A stretch of 32,022 bases of DNA, from NCBI GenBank assembly GCA_910586665.1, contig CAJUIX010000031.1:1-32022 (forward strand). The letters are read 5' to 3'. Below the pieces are notes generated by a model that had not been told where the DNA came from, did not search any database, and worked only from the letters and a program-made list of their open reading frames with translations. The translations under genes were made by a program, and so were the position numbers. This DNA comes from an uncultured Duncaniella sp. GTDB lineage: Bacteria > Bacteroidota > Bacteroidia > Bacteroidales > Muribaculaceae. The first letter of the stretch is position 1. Each line of letters begins with the position of its first letter. Below are positions 23,856-32,003 of this stretch, in pieces.

Positions 23856-26381
23856 ATGGAAAGTAACAACTTGCAGAAATCGCCTCTTGATATATTAAAA
23901 AACAAAGCATACTGGCGAATAGAGAAAGGAGAAGTCGCACACTATCTCTCCCCGTCCTATTTCTCAAACATCGAACAGGTGTCTGGTCTCGTCATACAGG
24001 AAGGTGCTACAGCCGTTATATGCATCGACGGCAGACAGACCGCCACAATCCCCGGTGGATGTATTGAATTCGTCAGTAAGGAAGCGATTGACGCCGTGCT
24101 CCAACAGCGCGACCCCAATGGCGGTTTCTTCTCAAACATTAGCCACAAGATACTAAATGCCATTGGACGCATGCTCCACGGCGAAAAAATAGGAGATCGA
24201 ATAAGCCGTAACAGTGATAAACCGTTGAACACCTTCGACGACGTCATCAAGTCACTACGCTCCAACTCGGTAATCTCGGCCTACCTCGTACTTGACTCCC
24301 CTTTTGCAATCGTATATGACACAGTCCAAAATGCCGGTGAGACAAGTTTTGCCCCTATGGTCATAAGGACAAAATATTGTGACATAGAGTTGGGTATATC
24401 ATTAATGATGAAAGTCGAAAGCATTAACGACCTCATCCGTAACGGTCTTAATGACAAAGACATATTGACTACAGAGGATGTACGGTTCATGATGCGTCCA
24501 TATGTAAGAGCCATTATTCAAGAGGAACTTTCAGAGGAGGTCGTTGACGAGAAAGGGCTGACACGCGAACAACTCGAGCGCATCAGCACACGTCTTCTAA
24601 AGCTCTCAGTACCTAATATCGGAATCCGCATTGTCGGCGTCGGAGAGATTTCAATCGCTGATGCAACAAACGAGCATTTCAGAAATCTCGCCACTGAGCT
24701 ATACCGAAAAGAAAAGGAGATTGACTATCTCATACGCTCAAACGAATTCAAAAACAGGCTCGCCGCCGTTAACAACGAACAAAAAATCAATGATGCGGGC
24801 ACAGAACTCAAACTAATGAAGTGCCTCGATGAAATCAACTATGACCGATTGCTGCATGATGAAGAGAAGGATGCCTTCTATACCTTACTTTCCCGACAAA
24901 GACGCATACGCAATGCCAAAAACGACTCCGAACTCCGAAAAGCCCTCAACGACATAAAGAAGACTGACATACTTAGCGACGACGAGTTTGACCTACTCCA
25001 GGAGGAGATAGAGACCAAACGTATCGACCGCAACAACATCGCGCTCACTATGCGCCAGCAGAGCATCTCAACCCACGCTCTTGCCACTCTGAAAATCCAG
25101 CAAGAAGTGCTACGCGCAAAGCTAAAAGAGGAGGCTGATACAGAGGAGGTAAAATGGGACAACCATAAGCGCGAGATGCTCCGCAAAGGAGATGAGACCG
25201 ATATTAACGAGATTCTCTACGGTAAACAGTATGAGCTCGACCGCAAACAGCTTGAACGGAGTCTCGAACTCGACAATATCAGACATCGTAATGAAAATGA
25301 AAGCAAGCTTGACGATGTGCGCCATGCCAATGAAATCCTCACTATCAACCTCCAGGGACAAAGGCTTTCAGAGGAATATCGCTTAGAGCGTGAAAGACAG
25401 AACGCGACCTTCACCGACGAGCGCAACGAAGCGGCCCGACTCAAAAACAAACAGCTCGAAGAGGACAAACTCGATATCATCAGAAGAAAGCAGGAATTAG
25501 CCCTGCGCGGACTCCAAGAGATGCACAATTGGGACAAGGAGGAGCAGAAAGCCGCCCGTGAGTTCGAACTGGAACGCATGAGACTCGAAAAAGAGGAGCG
25601 TGAAAAGTTCATCCAAATGGAGTACGAGGCCAGCATGACGCAAATCGACGTTTCGCACAAGGAAAACATGGCCCGTCTTGAAAACGAGCGCAACTACAGT
25701 GGCGAACAACTCTTTGCCTCTCGTATCGCCCCAGACGGGAAAGCCGCAGAAATCTATGCCGAGTCATTCACCTCGCGCAACGCACTATCCGTCCGTGAAG
25801 AAGCTGAGCGCAAAATCGAAGAAGAGCGTAGAAGACTCGACGAGGAGCGCCGCAGAATATATGAGGTAGAGCGAATGAGAGGTGACGATGTCCTAAACAA
25901 GGTCATTGACCTTGCCAAAACATCAATGGACAACAGCGTCCGGGTTTCAACCGGGATTAACGAAGCCCAACGAGAAAGTAATCGTGAAAACGCCGACCGA
26001 ATCGAGCGTGTGGCCATCGGTAGGATAAACAGGGAAGAAGAAATCCAGCACCAGCGCTATGATGACGTCCGCGAAACAAAGGAGGAATACCGCCGGCAGA
26101 TGATGCACGAACAAGAACGCCATGACAAGCATCAGGATACAGCGTTGAACTACACCTCCCGCACACCTGCAAAAGTCCCGGTCACAAATGCCGCCCCCGA
26201 ACAAGTCGTATATCGAATAGAGGGATTTGATGGTGTAAGTTTCACGCTTCAGCAGGTTAAGTCACTCATCAAAAACGGAATCGTCGACCTGACCACCACC
26301 GTGAGTTGCGGAGACAGATGCGGCAGGGCTATGGATATTGCCGAACTGAGAGCCACCTTCGAGAATAATGATAATAACTAA
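23856..26381 (+). CDS. SPFH/band-7-like protein with long coiled coil and GYF_2-like C-terminus
   Basis: An 841-residue soluble protein: I see no signal peptide or transmembrane helix. Residues about 40-290 look like an SPFH/band-7 domain of the YdjI (virion-core-like) kind: SGLVIQEGATAVICIDGRQ near the start, later LGISLMMKVESINDLI and LLKLSVPNIGIRIVGVGEISI. From about 275 to 775 the sequence is almost all charged helix (KEKEID, EEERRRLDEERRRIYEVERMR), a very long coiled coil. The last 55 residues, VYRIEGFDGVSFTLQQVKSLIKNGIVD onward, resemble GYF_2 domains. SPFH proteins form rings or scaffolds, usually on membranes, so recruitment would need a partner; the zinc-ribbon membrane protein 32 bp downstream is an obvious candidate. 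The biological role is unknown. Confidence 0.72.
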   Translation: MESNNLQKSPLDILKNKAYWRIEKGEVAHYLSPSYFSNIEQVSGLVIQEGATAVICIDGRQTATIPGGCIEFVSKEAIDAVLQQRDPNGGFFSNISHKILNAIGRMLHGEKIGDRISRNSDKPLNTFDDVIKSLRSNSVISAYLVLDSPFAIVYDTVQNAGETSFAPMVIRTKYCDIELGISLMMKVESINDLIRNGLNDKDILTTEDVRFMMRPYVRAIIQEELSEEVVDEKGLTREQLERISTRLLKLSVPNIGIRIVGVGEISIADATNEHFRNLATELYRKEKEIDYLIRSNEFKNRLAAVNNEQKINDAGTELKLMKCLDEINYDRLLHDEEKDAFYTLLSRQRRIRNAKNDSELRKALNDIKKTDILSDDEFDLLQEEIETKRIDRNNIALTMRQQSISTHALATLKIQQEVLRAKLKEEADTEEVKWDNHKREMLRKGDETDINEILYGKQYELDRKQLERSLELDNIRHRNENESKLDDVRHANEILTINLQGQRLSEEYRLERERQNATFTDERNEAARLKNKQLEEDKLDIIRRKQELALRGLQEMHNWDKEEQKAAREFELERMRLEKEEREKFIQMEYEASMTQIDVSHKENMARLENERNYSGEQLFASRIAPDGKAAEIYAESFTSRNALSVREEAERKIEEERRRLDEERRRIYEVERMRGDDVLNKVIDLAKTSMDNSVRVSTGINEAQRESNRENADRIERVAIGRINREEEIQHQRYDDVRETKEEYRRQMMHEQERHDKHQDTALNYTSRTPAKVPVTNAAPEQVVYRIEGFDGVSFTLQQVKSLIKNGIVDLTTTVSCGDRCGRAMDIAELRATFENNDNN

Positions 26382-26413
26382 GCTTCAACAATAACATATC
26401 TTATTAATAAAGT

Positions 26414-28306
26414 ATGAGCATAAGATTTTGTCCCAATCCGCAATGCGGTTCGGAGATAAATGATGACAGACTGACAAAATGTCCCATATGCCACACAGCA
26501 CTCGGCAAAGGACAGGGTGACGATGACGAGCTCCCGACTGTCAGAGTAACCGACGGCGGCGCAGTCAATCACCTGAATCAGAATGTGGTTAGAAATCATA
26601 ATTCCGATTCGCACGACGTCTATGATTCACATGACGTCACCAGCCATGTCAACCACATCTATATCGGCAAGACTGCTGATGAAATGTCGCTCGCCGAGCG
26701 TAAGAAAGAGTATCGCAAGCGCTTTATCGACCTGCGTTCAAATGGCAACGGTATAATTGACAAGCAGGCCCGCGGCATCCTCAGAGAGCTTGCGGAAAGC
26801 CTCAGTCTGTCCCTTGAAGAAACAAAAAGCATCGAGCGCAACGCTGCCGAAACAACCAATAATGCCAACACTCTCTCAGCTTCCAACCGTAACATCCTCA
26901 ATCTTAGCCAACAGCTCATTAAACACTGGGAGGGGCAGGGCGATGAGTCGCTTCTAAAGCAGCTCCAAGTCATAACCCGCAATGTCGATGATGAGGAGGC
27001 GAATTTTTACTACAACCTCCTGCTCGTGCAGAGCAAGCCATCGAGACTTGCAACCGATTATGAACAGAACGACATCGACGAATACTGGCAGACCTTTTGG
27101 GCTGCTGTCGCCTACACGCGTCTCGACAAAATTGAAAAAGCAACCGAGACCCTCATCAAACTCGAAAATTTCAAAGAGGCAGAAGGAAACCGTAATCTAC
27201 TCGTAATCTACACGCTTCTCTATGATTACTTTGCAAAGAATGGCAGTCCCCACAAATTCGAACAGGCAAAGAACCTCTTTGAAGACAGCAGCTACAAATC
27301 ACGGTTCCTCGAACCGTTTGCTACGGCAATCAACTATCTACTGTCAGACAACTCCCGTCCCGCCTGTCTGTCCAACTCTCAGGAGTGCAACTTCTACCTG
27401 AGCCTTTTAGAGATTGAGAAAAAATCTCCACAGATAGCTCCTGTGAAACCGATTACAGAGCCAATAGCGCAGAGAAGCACAACAAACCCGACTTATAATG
27501 TCACCAACAATTATGATAACTCACGGAACAATAATGTAGGCACCCAAAGGCAAGGGAACGCCCTACAAACGAACAATTACGTTCAAGGCAACACCGAAGT
27601 AGCTCCTCCCAAGAGAAGTATTATTCGCTATGTTATATTAGTAATTGTAGTTGTTGCAGCAATCATATTTTTCAAAAACGGTTGCACCTCTGACGACAGT
27701 GATAAGGACATGAAAGCCACCATTGAAACGACCGAGAGCCCTATCACTGATAGCCCTGTAACAAATCCTGGTAAAGATGGAGGAAATAAACCAGGTGATG
27801 GAAATAATCAAGGTGGTGTAGGAACCCAACCTATAAAGATAAAGACTGGTGGTAATGGTAGTAATAATGCTCCCGATAAAAATGGCTCTGATAAAAAAAG
27901 CAAACCAGGAGAAGAAATTAAATCTGAACCTATAGTAGAACCCGAACCAACGCAGGAGCCCCCCAAACCAAAAAGCATCGACGAAATGTCAGGTTCAGAG
28001 CTATATCAAGAGGGTGCAAAGTTAGTACGAAGCTTTAAACATGCAGAAGCTATACAATACCTGGAGAAGGCCGCTCAGAAAGGTAGTGCCAAAGCCAATA
28101 CTGCGCTTGGTGAAATATACCTAAACGGAAATGGTGTAAATAAAAATTTTTCCAAAGCCTTTGAATATTTCTCTAAATCTGCCAATATGGGTGACCCTAT
28201 CGGCATGAAGAATTTATCAAATATGTACTATAAAGGCTATGGCTGCGACAAAGATAAAAATCTTGGCGATAAATGGGATGAAAAAGCCAAACAAGCAGGA
28301 TTTTAA
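26414..28306 (+). CDS. Zinc-ribbon, single-span membrane protein with Sel1-like repeats
   Basis: A 630-residue protein. The N-terminal zinc ribbon has Cys6-Cys11 and Cys23-Cys26 (CPNPQC...CPIC). A helical segment follows at about 90-145 (SLAERKKEYRKRFIDLR, ARGILRELAESLSLS), then a helical middle with TPR-like character (about 180-330). An Asn-rich linker precedes a transmembrane helix at about 402-420 (YVILVIVVVAAIIFF). Beyond it is a low-complexity Gly/Asn/Pro/Lys stretch, then two to three Sel1-like repeats (about 528-628: SGSELYQEGAKLVRSF, ALGEIYLNGNGV, NLSNMYYKGYG). The ribbon would be cytoplasmic and the Sel1 repeats periplasmic. The DNA from about 27480 onward is markedly A+T-rich. Function unknown; position suggests a partner of the SPFH-like protein. 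Confidence 0.72.
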   Translation: MSIRFCPNPQCGSEINDDRLTKCPICHTALGKGQGDDDELPTVRVTDGGAVNHLNQNVVRNHNSDSHDVYDSHDVTSHVNHIYIGKTADEMSLAERKKEYRKRFIDLRSNGNGIIDKQARGILRELAESLSLSLEETKSIERNAAETTNNANTLSASNRNILNLSQQLIKHWEGQGDESLLKQLQVITRNVDDEEANFYYNLLLVQSKPSRLATDYEQNDIDEYWQTFWAAVAYTRLDKIEKATETLIKLENFKEAEGNRNLLVIYTLLYDYFAKNGSPHKFEQAKNLFEDSSYKSRFLEPFATAINYLLSDNSRPACLSNSQECNFYLSLLEIEKKSPQIAPVKPITEPIAQRSTTNPTYNVTNNYDNSRNNNVGTQRQGNALQTNNYVQGNTEVAPPKRSIIRYVILVIVVVAAIIFFKNGCTSDDSDKDMKATIETTESPITDSPVTNPGKDGGNKPGDGNNQGGVGTQPIKIKTGGNGSNNAPDKNGSDKKSKPGEEIKSEPIVEPEPTQEPPKPKSIDEMSGSELYQEGAKLVRSFKHAEAIQYLEKAAQKGSAKANTALGEIYLNGNGVNKNFSKAFEYFSKSANMGDPIGMKNLSNMYYKGYGCDKDKNLGDKWDEKAKQAGF

Positions 28307-28358
28307 CAATCAACCTAAATAATCAATATTCAATAACTCAAATATAAAAATTTAGAAT

Positions 28359-29036
28359 ATGAAAAAACTAATCAAATTAATCACAGTGACACTCTGCTGT
28401 CTATCAGTCAGCGCAATTCCTGCAAATGCAGATAAAAAGACAGAAGAACAAATCAAGACTGGTCTTGGAATACTTGGGGATATACTTAAGGGTGGGGGAA
28501 ATTCTCCAGCACAAAAAACACAGACTCAAACCAATCCGGTTTCAACTGCACCAGCCCAAATCGAAAATGAAAGAGGCAGAGGTGCCACCAGTACACCAAC
28601 AGGGTTCAGCATCACTACCCAACACCCTGATCTAAAGGTAAAAGTGAAAAGATGCGAAGTCGCGGGTCGAACATGTATAATAGACTTAATCTTAGAAAAT
28701 GTAAGTGGCGAAGATATTAAAATTTACGGAGCCAATATTTTTAAGACCGTCGCCTATGATGATGAAGGTAATCAATACAAAATGGATGAAACTGATAATA
28801 GCAAACGTACTTTCTTCTACGGAATAGGAAGCTCTAAAACAGATTGGTGGCAATACTCCAATATTGATTTACTTAATGAAGTACCAACCAAAGCAAGAAT
28901 CCAACTTGAAAAAGTTCCTGAGGATGCAACAAAAATTGTACGTCTTGTATGGCCTCTCGGATGTGAAGCACTCGGTTTAGGAAGTAACAAGCCTATAACA
29001 TTCTACAATATTCCTATCTCCAGAGAAGGCAACTAA
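28359..29036 (+). CDS. Exported protein of unknown function, beta-rich C-terminal domain
   Basis: A 225-residue protein with a clear signal peptide (MKKLIKLITVTLCCLSVSAIPANA, cleavage after residue 24). A flexible Gln/Thr/Pro-rich linker (about 50-85) follows, then a domain of about 130 residues with SITTQHPDLKVKVKRCEVAG and CIIDLILENVSGEDIKIYG. That is the shape of an immunoglobulin-like accessory domain similar to DUF4352-type modules, without a firm match. Cys residues in the RCEVAGRTC segment could form a disulfide. It lies 52 bp after the membrane protein gene, A+T-rich like its end, and is followed by a strong terminator. Probably acts in the periplasm near the Sel1 repeats. Confidence 0.65.
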   Translation: MKKLIKLITVTLCCLSVSAIPANADKKTEEQIKTGLGILGDILKGGGNSPAQKTQTQTNPVSTAPAQIENERGRGATSTPTGFSITTQHPDLKVKVKRCEVAGRTCIIDLILENVSGEDIKIYGANIFKTVAYDDEGNQYKMDETDNSKRTFFYGIGSSKTDWWQYSNIDLLNEVPTKARIQLEKVPEDATKIVRLVWPLGCEALGLGSNKPITFYNIPISREGN

Positions 29037-29072
29037 TTCATAGAATATTTATTTTAACTGTTAAATCTCTGC

Positions 29073-29125
29073 CGCGCTCCGTCATTCAACACTCATCTTT
29101 TGAAGCATGACGGGGCGCGTTTTTT
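29073..29125 (+). terminator. Strong rho-independent terminator
   Basis: CGCGCTCCGTCAT (29073-29085) pairs over 13 bp, one of them G-U, with ATGACGGGGCGCG (29107-29119). TTTTTT follows. It separates the HEPN-like gene from the three genes upstream, unless readthrough occurs. Confidence 0.85.
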
Positions 29126-29169
29126 AACATTTACCCCCGTAAAGCAAACACCTATCCCTTACTCTCATC

Positions 29170-29760
29170 ATGGATATAAATGAATTTCTCGGCTCCCTGC
29201 AATCCGATTTCAATCGCTCGATAGAGAGCATCGGCCTCAGCACTGACACCATAAAGCAACTTCCTCACCTCAAAGGGCTTGAAGAGGACACGGAAAATAA
29301 GCTTAGGACATTTGAGCGCATCTACAATACCAATTTCTCTTTCGACAAGAATATTGACCTTGATTACTGCCCACTGGTAAACCTCCTTGCCACTGCCGTT
29401 GAGACAGAACTGTACATGAGCATCTACAATACCATGCGCGAGGCTTATGGAAAGGACTATAAATTTCAATTCCAAGATAAAGAGATTTGCCTCCGCTCCG
29501 ACACTCCGATAATGAGAAGCTATATCGGATGCCTGATTCACGATAGCGAAAGAGGCAATCGGAAAATACCATTGAAGGACCATGACAAACTCGCCAATCT
29601 GCTCTTGGATATGGCCCCTTGTCGAAACAAGGCAAGTCACCGTGAAAAAATATCAAAGGCTGGTTTCCAAAAATACTATAGCCACGTCATGACATTCTTC
29701 GATAAATGGCTTCCGCAGCTGTTAGAACTGAAAAATAGCCGTGAGACGACCAAGGCCTGA
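29170..29760 (+). CDS. HEPN-like small protein, candidate ribonuclease
   Basis: A 196-residue soluble, mostly helical protein. Near the C-terminus CRNKASHREK contains Arg152-Asn153 and His157, the RX4-6H motif with a polar residue after Arg, which is the active-site signature of HEPN ribonucleases in toxin-antitoxin, CRISPR-associated and abortive-infection proteins. It is followed by a helix with aromatic residues (FQKYYSHVMTFFDKWLPQLLEL), as expected. An acidic helix earlier (LLATAVETELYMSIYNTMRE) could supply the conserved Glu. No antitoxin-like gene is adjacent. I see no promoter between the terminator and the ATG, so it may be expressed by readthrough. Non-catalytic HEPN proteins exist, so RNase activity is not assured. 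Confidence 0.6.
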   Translation: MDINEFLGSLQSDFNRSIESIGLSTDTIKQLPHLKGLEEDTENKLRTFERIYNTNFSFDKNIDLDYCPLVNLLATAVETELYMSIYNTMREAYGKDYKFQFQDKEICLRSDTPIMRSYIGCLIHDSERGNRKIPLKDHDKLANLLLDMAPCRNKASHREKISKAGFQKYYSHVMTFFDKWLPQLLELKNSRETTKA

Positions 29761-29799
29761 TGACTGATTACTTTTTTTGTAATTTTCTATATTTCGTAT

Positions 29800-29824
29800 G
29801 TAACGTTTGAGCGTTTTTTCCGTC
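29800..29824 (+). promoter_or_regulatory. ECF-type autoregulated promoter
   Basis: GTAAC (29800-29804) and CGTC (29821-29824) are 16 nt apart. This is the -35/-10 pattern of ECF sigma-dependent promoters and differs from the TAnnTTTG type seen elsewhere in the window. It lies directly upstream of an ECF sigma gene, so self-activation is likely. Confidence 0.6.
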
Positions 29825-29870
29825 TTAATAATAGAGAGGGATCTCTTGAAGGTTTTAATAACACCAATCA

Positions 29871-30377
29871 ATGAACCGAACCGAGTTTGAACAGATGGCT
29901 CCGCAGTTGAGGAAGCGCATCGTCAGCATGGTCAGGGCTATGTCGGCCGACGTAGACAGCGACCTTGCGGATGATGTGGCCCAGGACACACTGCTCAAAC
30001 TATGGACCCTCCGCGAGAAGCTTGACGAGTATCGCAATGTCGACTCGCTCGCTATGGTCATAGCCCGCCACAGGGCCATCGACCTGCTGAGGCTCTCGAA
30101 TTCGACCGAGTCACTCGGACTTGACTCCGTGGGTGACCACTCGTCAATCCCCTCCCCCGAGGAGAGCATGATCGAGTCGGAGAGCGAGGGCGGAATCATG
30201 GAAATAATCGCCTCGCTCCCCTCCGTGCAGCAGACGGTCATCCGAATGAAGCACATCGAGGGGCTGGAGATTGGCGACATAGCCAAAATCACCGGCTCGA
30301 CACCGGGCGCAATCCGGGTGGCACTTTCAAGAGCCCGACAGAGTATCAAGGAAATTTTTATGCAACGACAGATATGA
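29871..30377 (+). CDS. ECF-subfamily RNA polymerase sigma factor
   Basis: A 168-residue sigma-70 protein with region 2 (about 15-80; DDVAQDTLLKLWTLREKL is the 2.2-like core, and VIARHRAIDLLR the 2.4 part) and region 4 (about 113-163; LPSVQQTVIRMKHIEGLEIGDIAKITGSTPGAIRVALSRARQSIKE, with the helix-turn-helix). Region 3 is absent, as in ECF factors. The next gene starts inside its stop codon (ATGA) and encodes a probable anti-sigma factor. The regulon and inducing signal are not evident; envelope stress is usual for such pairs. Confidence 0.93.
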   Translation: MNRTEFEQMAPQLRKRIVSMVRAMSADVDSDLADDVAQDTLLKLWTLREKLDEYRNVDSLAMVIARHRAIDLLRLSNSTESLGLDSVGDHSSIPSPEESMIESESEGGIMEIIASLPSVQQTVIRMKHIEGLEIGDIAKITGSTPGAIRVALSRARQSIKEIFMQRQI

Positions 30378-30958
30378 ACAATATAGACAATTCAAACATC
30401 CGACACTACATCGACCGCTTCCTCGCGGGGGAGACGAGCTGCGCAGAGGAGAAGATGATCTACGACTTCTTCCGCCGCGGACAGCTCGCCGATGACCTCG
30501 AGAAGTATCGCGAGATGTTTCTGTGGTACGACTCCCTCGCACCGGAAGCCGTCGGGGAGGCAGAGGCAGAGCCTGTCGCCGAAGCGGCGACGGCCCCGCG
30601 TCGCGCCCCCAAAGTAAGGCTTCTGAGGCTGCGCCCGTGGCAGTGGATAGGGGTAGCAGCCATGCTGACAGTGCTCTTCGCGATAGGCTTCATCTTCCAC
30701 TCCCCCTCGACCTCCATACCCGAGGAGTATCTTGCCTACGAGGGGAGCTACATCATACGCGACGGCAAGAAAATCACCGACCTGAGGGTGGTGGTACCCG
30801 AAATCCTGCGGACGGAGCAGCTTGTCGACGAGCGTCTGAGCGCCCTCGACGCGAGCATCGAGGCTGCCGACATGGCCTTTGACCACGCCGTCAGCAACGC
30901 CTACAACCTCTCCGACCCCGACGTCAAGGAAATCATCGACGCCACGCTGACATATTGA
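30374..30958 (+). CDS. Probable anti-sigma factor, single-span membrane protein
   Basis: A 194-residue protein. The cytoplasmic N-terminus includes HYIDRFLAGETSCAEEKMIYDFF, resembling the sigma-binding helices of Bacteroidetes anti-sigma proteins (residues about 9-50). A low-complexity Ala/Glu linker precedes a transmembrane helix at 90-108 (QWIGVAAMLTVLFAIGFIF), then a short periplasmic domain of about 85 residues. The four-base overlap with the sigma gene and the topology suggest it holds the sigma factor at the membrane. It lacks the His-x3-Cys-x2-Cys of ZAS anti-sigma factors, and only Cys23 is present, so the binding mode may differ. Confidence 0.72.
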   Translation: MNNIDNSNIRHYIDRFLAGETSCAEEKMIYDFFRRGQLADDLEKYREMFLWYDSLAPEAVGEAEAEPVAEAATAPRRAPKVRLLRLRPWQWIGVAAMLTVLFAIGFIFHSPSTSIPEEYLAYEGSYIIRDGKKITDLRVVVPEILRTEQLVDERLSALDASIEAADMAFDHAVSNAYNLSDPDVKEIIDATLTY

Positions 30959-31010
30959 GACTATCCGATATAATTAGTTTATACGCAACAGAAAAAAACA
31001 GCTTTCAGCC

Positions 31011-31940
31011 ATGAAGTATATCAGACATATCGCCGCTACACTCCTCTGCCTCACCGCCATCGGCGCGGCAGCGCAGCAGGCCGTGGAGTCAGCCGTCAAG
31101 ACTCTCATCAACTCCAAGAGCATCACCAACGAGATTTATTCCGAGCGCCGCAACCCGAAGACGAAGGCCATCGTGAGGTCCGACAGAGTCTTTAACTTCA
31201 CCGACAACAAGATTGCGTCCAAAATCGTCGAAGCTATCCGCAAGGAGCGCGACAAGGCCTCAGCCTTCCAGATGAACAGTCGCCCGGGCAACGCTATCTA
31301 CAAAATCGTCTTTGACAACGACAAGGGTAAGTATGCAAGATACACCCTCGTGCAGGAGGGAGAGTCGTCATGGATGCTCTCAATCATAAAGACATCTGGC
31401 AGCAAGTCGGGCAAGCATGACAGCAGCATGCTTATCGAAAGCGACGGCAATGTGTTTGACACATGGTATGACTTCGACAACCTTGGATCACTTGGCGAGC
31501 TTGGCAACACTAAGGAGCTGTATGTCAACATGGGCATGTCGGCCGAGGATGCCGCCCTCTTGCAGCAACAACAGGCAGAGTTCGTCCGCCAGCAGACCGA
31601 ATTTGCCCGCCAGCAGGGGGAATTCGCCCGTCTGCAAGGTGAATTCACAAAGCAGAAACGTGAATACAACAAAAGGCAGGCATCCGAGGCTCGCAAACAG
31701 GCTGCCCTCGCCCGTCAGCAGGCAGCCGAAGCCCGCAAGCAGGCAGCCGAGGTAAGGAAAGAGGCAGCTGTAGCACGCCAAAAAGCAGCCAAAGCCCGCC
31801 AGGAAGCGGCTGTAGCCCGTCAGAAGGCAGCACAGAAGCGCGCTAACTCAAAAAGCAGTAGCAGTTCTTCAAGCTCCAACTATTATGTCACGGACGACAA
31901 GGGCAACTCCACCTACAGCGTCACCTACACCCGCAGCTGA
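31011..31940 (+). CDS. Exported protein with heptad-repeat coiled coil (DUF5024-like)
   Basis: A 309-residue protein with a signal peptide (MKYIRHIAATLLCLTAIGAAAQ; cleavage near residue 21). A globular alpha/beta domain follows (about 25-180), where TDNKIASKIVEAIRKERDKA, NAIYKIVFDNDKG and YVNMGMSAEDAALLQQ are visible. I associate this with DUF5024, seen beside ECF/anti-sigma pairs, but only tentatively. Residues 189-279 form thirteen uninterrupted heptads, and the end is Ser-rich (KSSSSSSSS) with a final Tyr/Thr-rich segment. It starts 52 bp after the anti-sigma gene and is probably cotranscribed. Possible roles are a periplasmic sensor of envelope state or an ECF target; neither is established. 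Confidence 0.7.
   Translation: MKYIRHIAATLLCLTAIGAAAQQAVESAVKTLINSKSITNEIYSERRNPKTKAIVRSDRVFNFTDNKIASKIVEAIRKERDKASAFQMNSRPGNAIYKIVFDNDKGKYARYTLVQEGESSWMLSIIKTSGSKSGKHDSSMLIESDGNVFDTWYDFDNLGSLGELGNTKELYVNMGMSAEDAALLQQQQAEFVRQQTEFARQQGEFARLQGEFTKQKREYNKRQASEARKQAALARQQAAEARKQAAEVRKEAAVARQKAAKARQEAAVARQKAAQKRANSKSSSSSSSSNYYVTDDKGNSTYSVTYTRS
31575..31847 (+). repeat. Thirteen tandem 21-bp coding repeats (heptads)
   Basis: The heptads begin as EFARQQ-type units and turn into ARKQAA/ARQKAA-type units, every seventh position keeping Arg or Lys after a hydrophobic or Ala core. The DNA repeats are degenerate but keep a 21-bp period, which makes length change by slippage or recombination likely. Confidence 0.75.
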
Positions 31941-32003
31941 CCCCACTCAAAGACCAAACCAACATATTCCATAGCAATATCCCATACAAAAGAGAGAGAC
32001 AGG

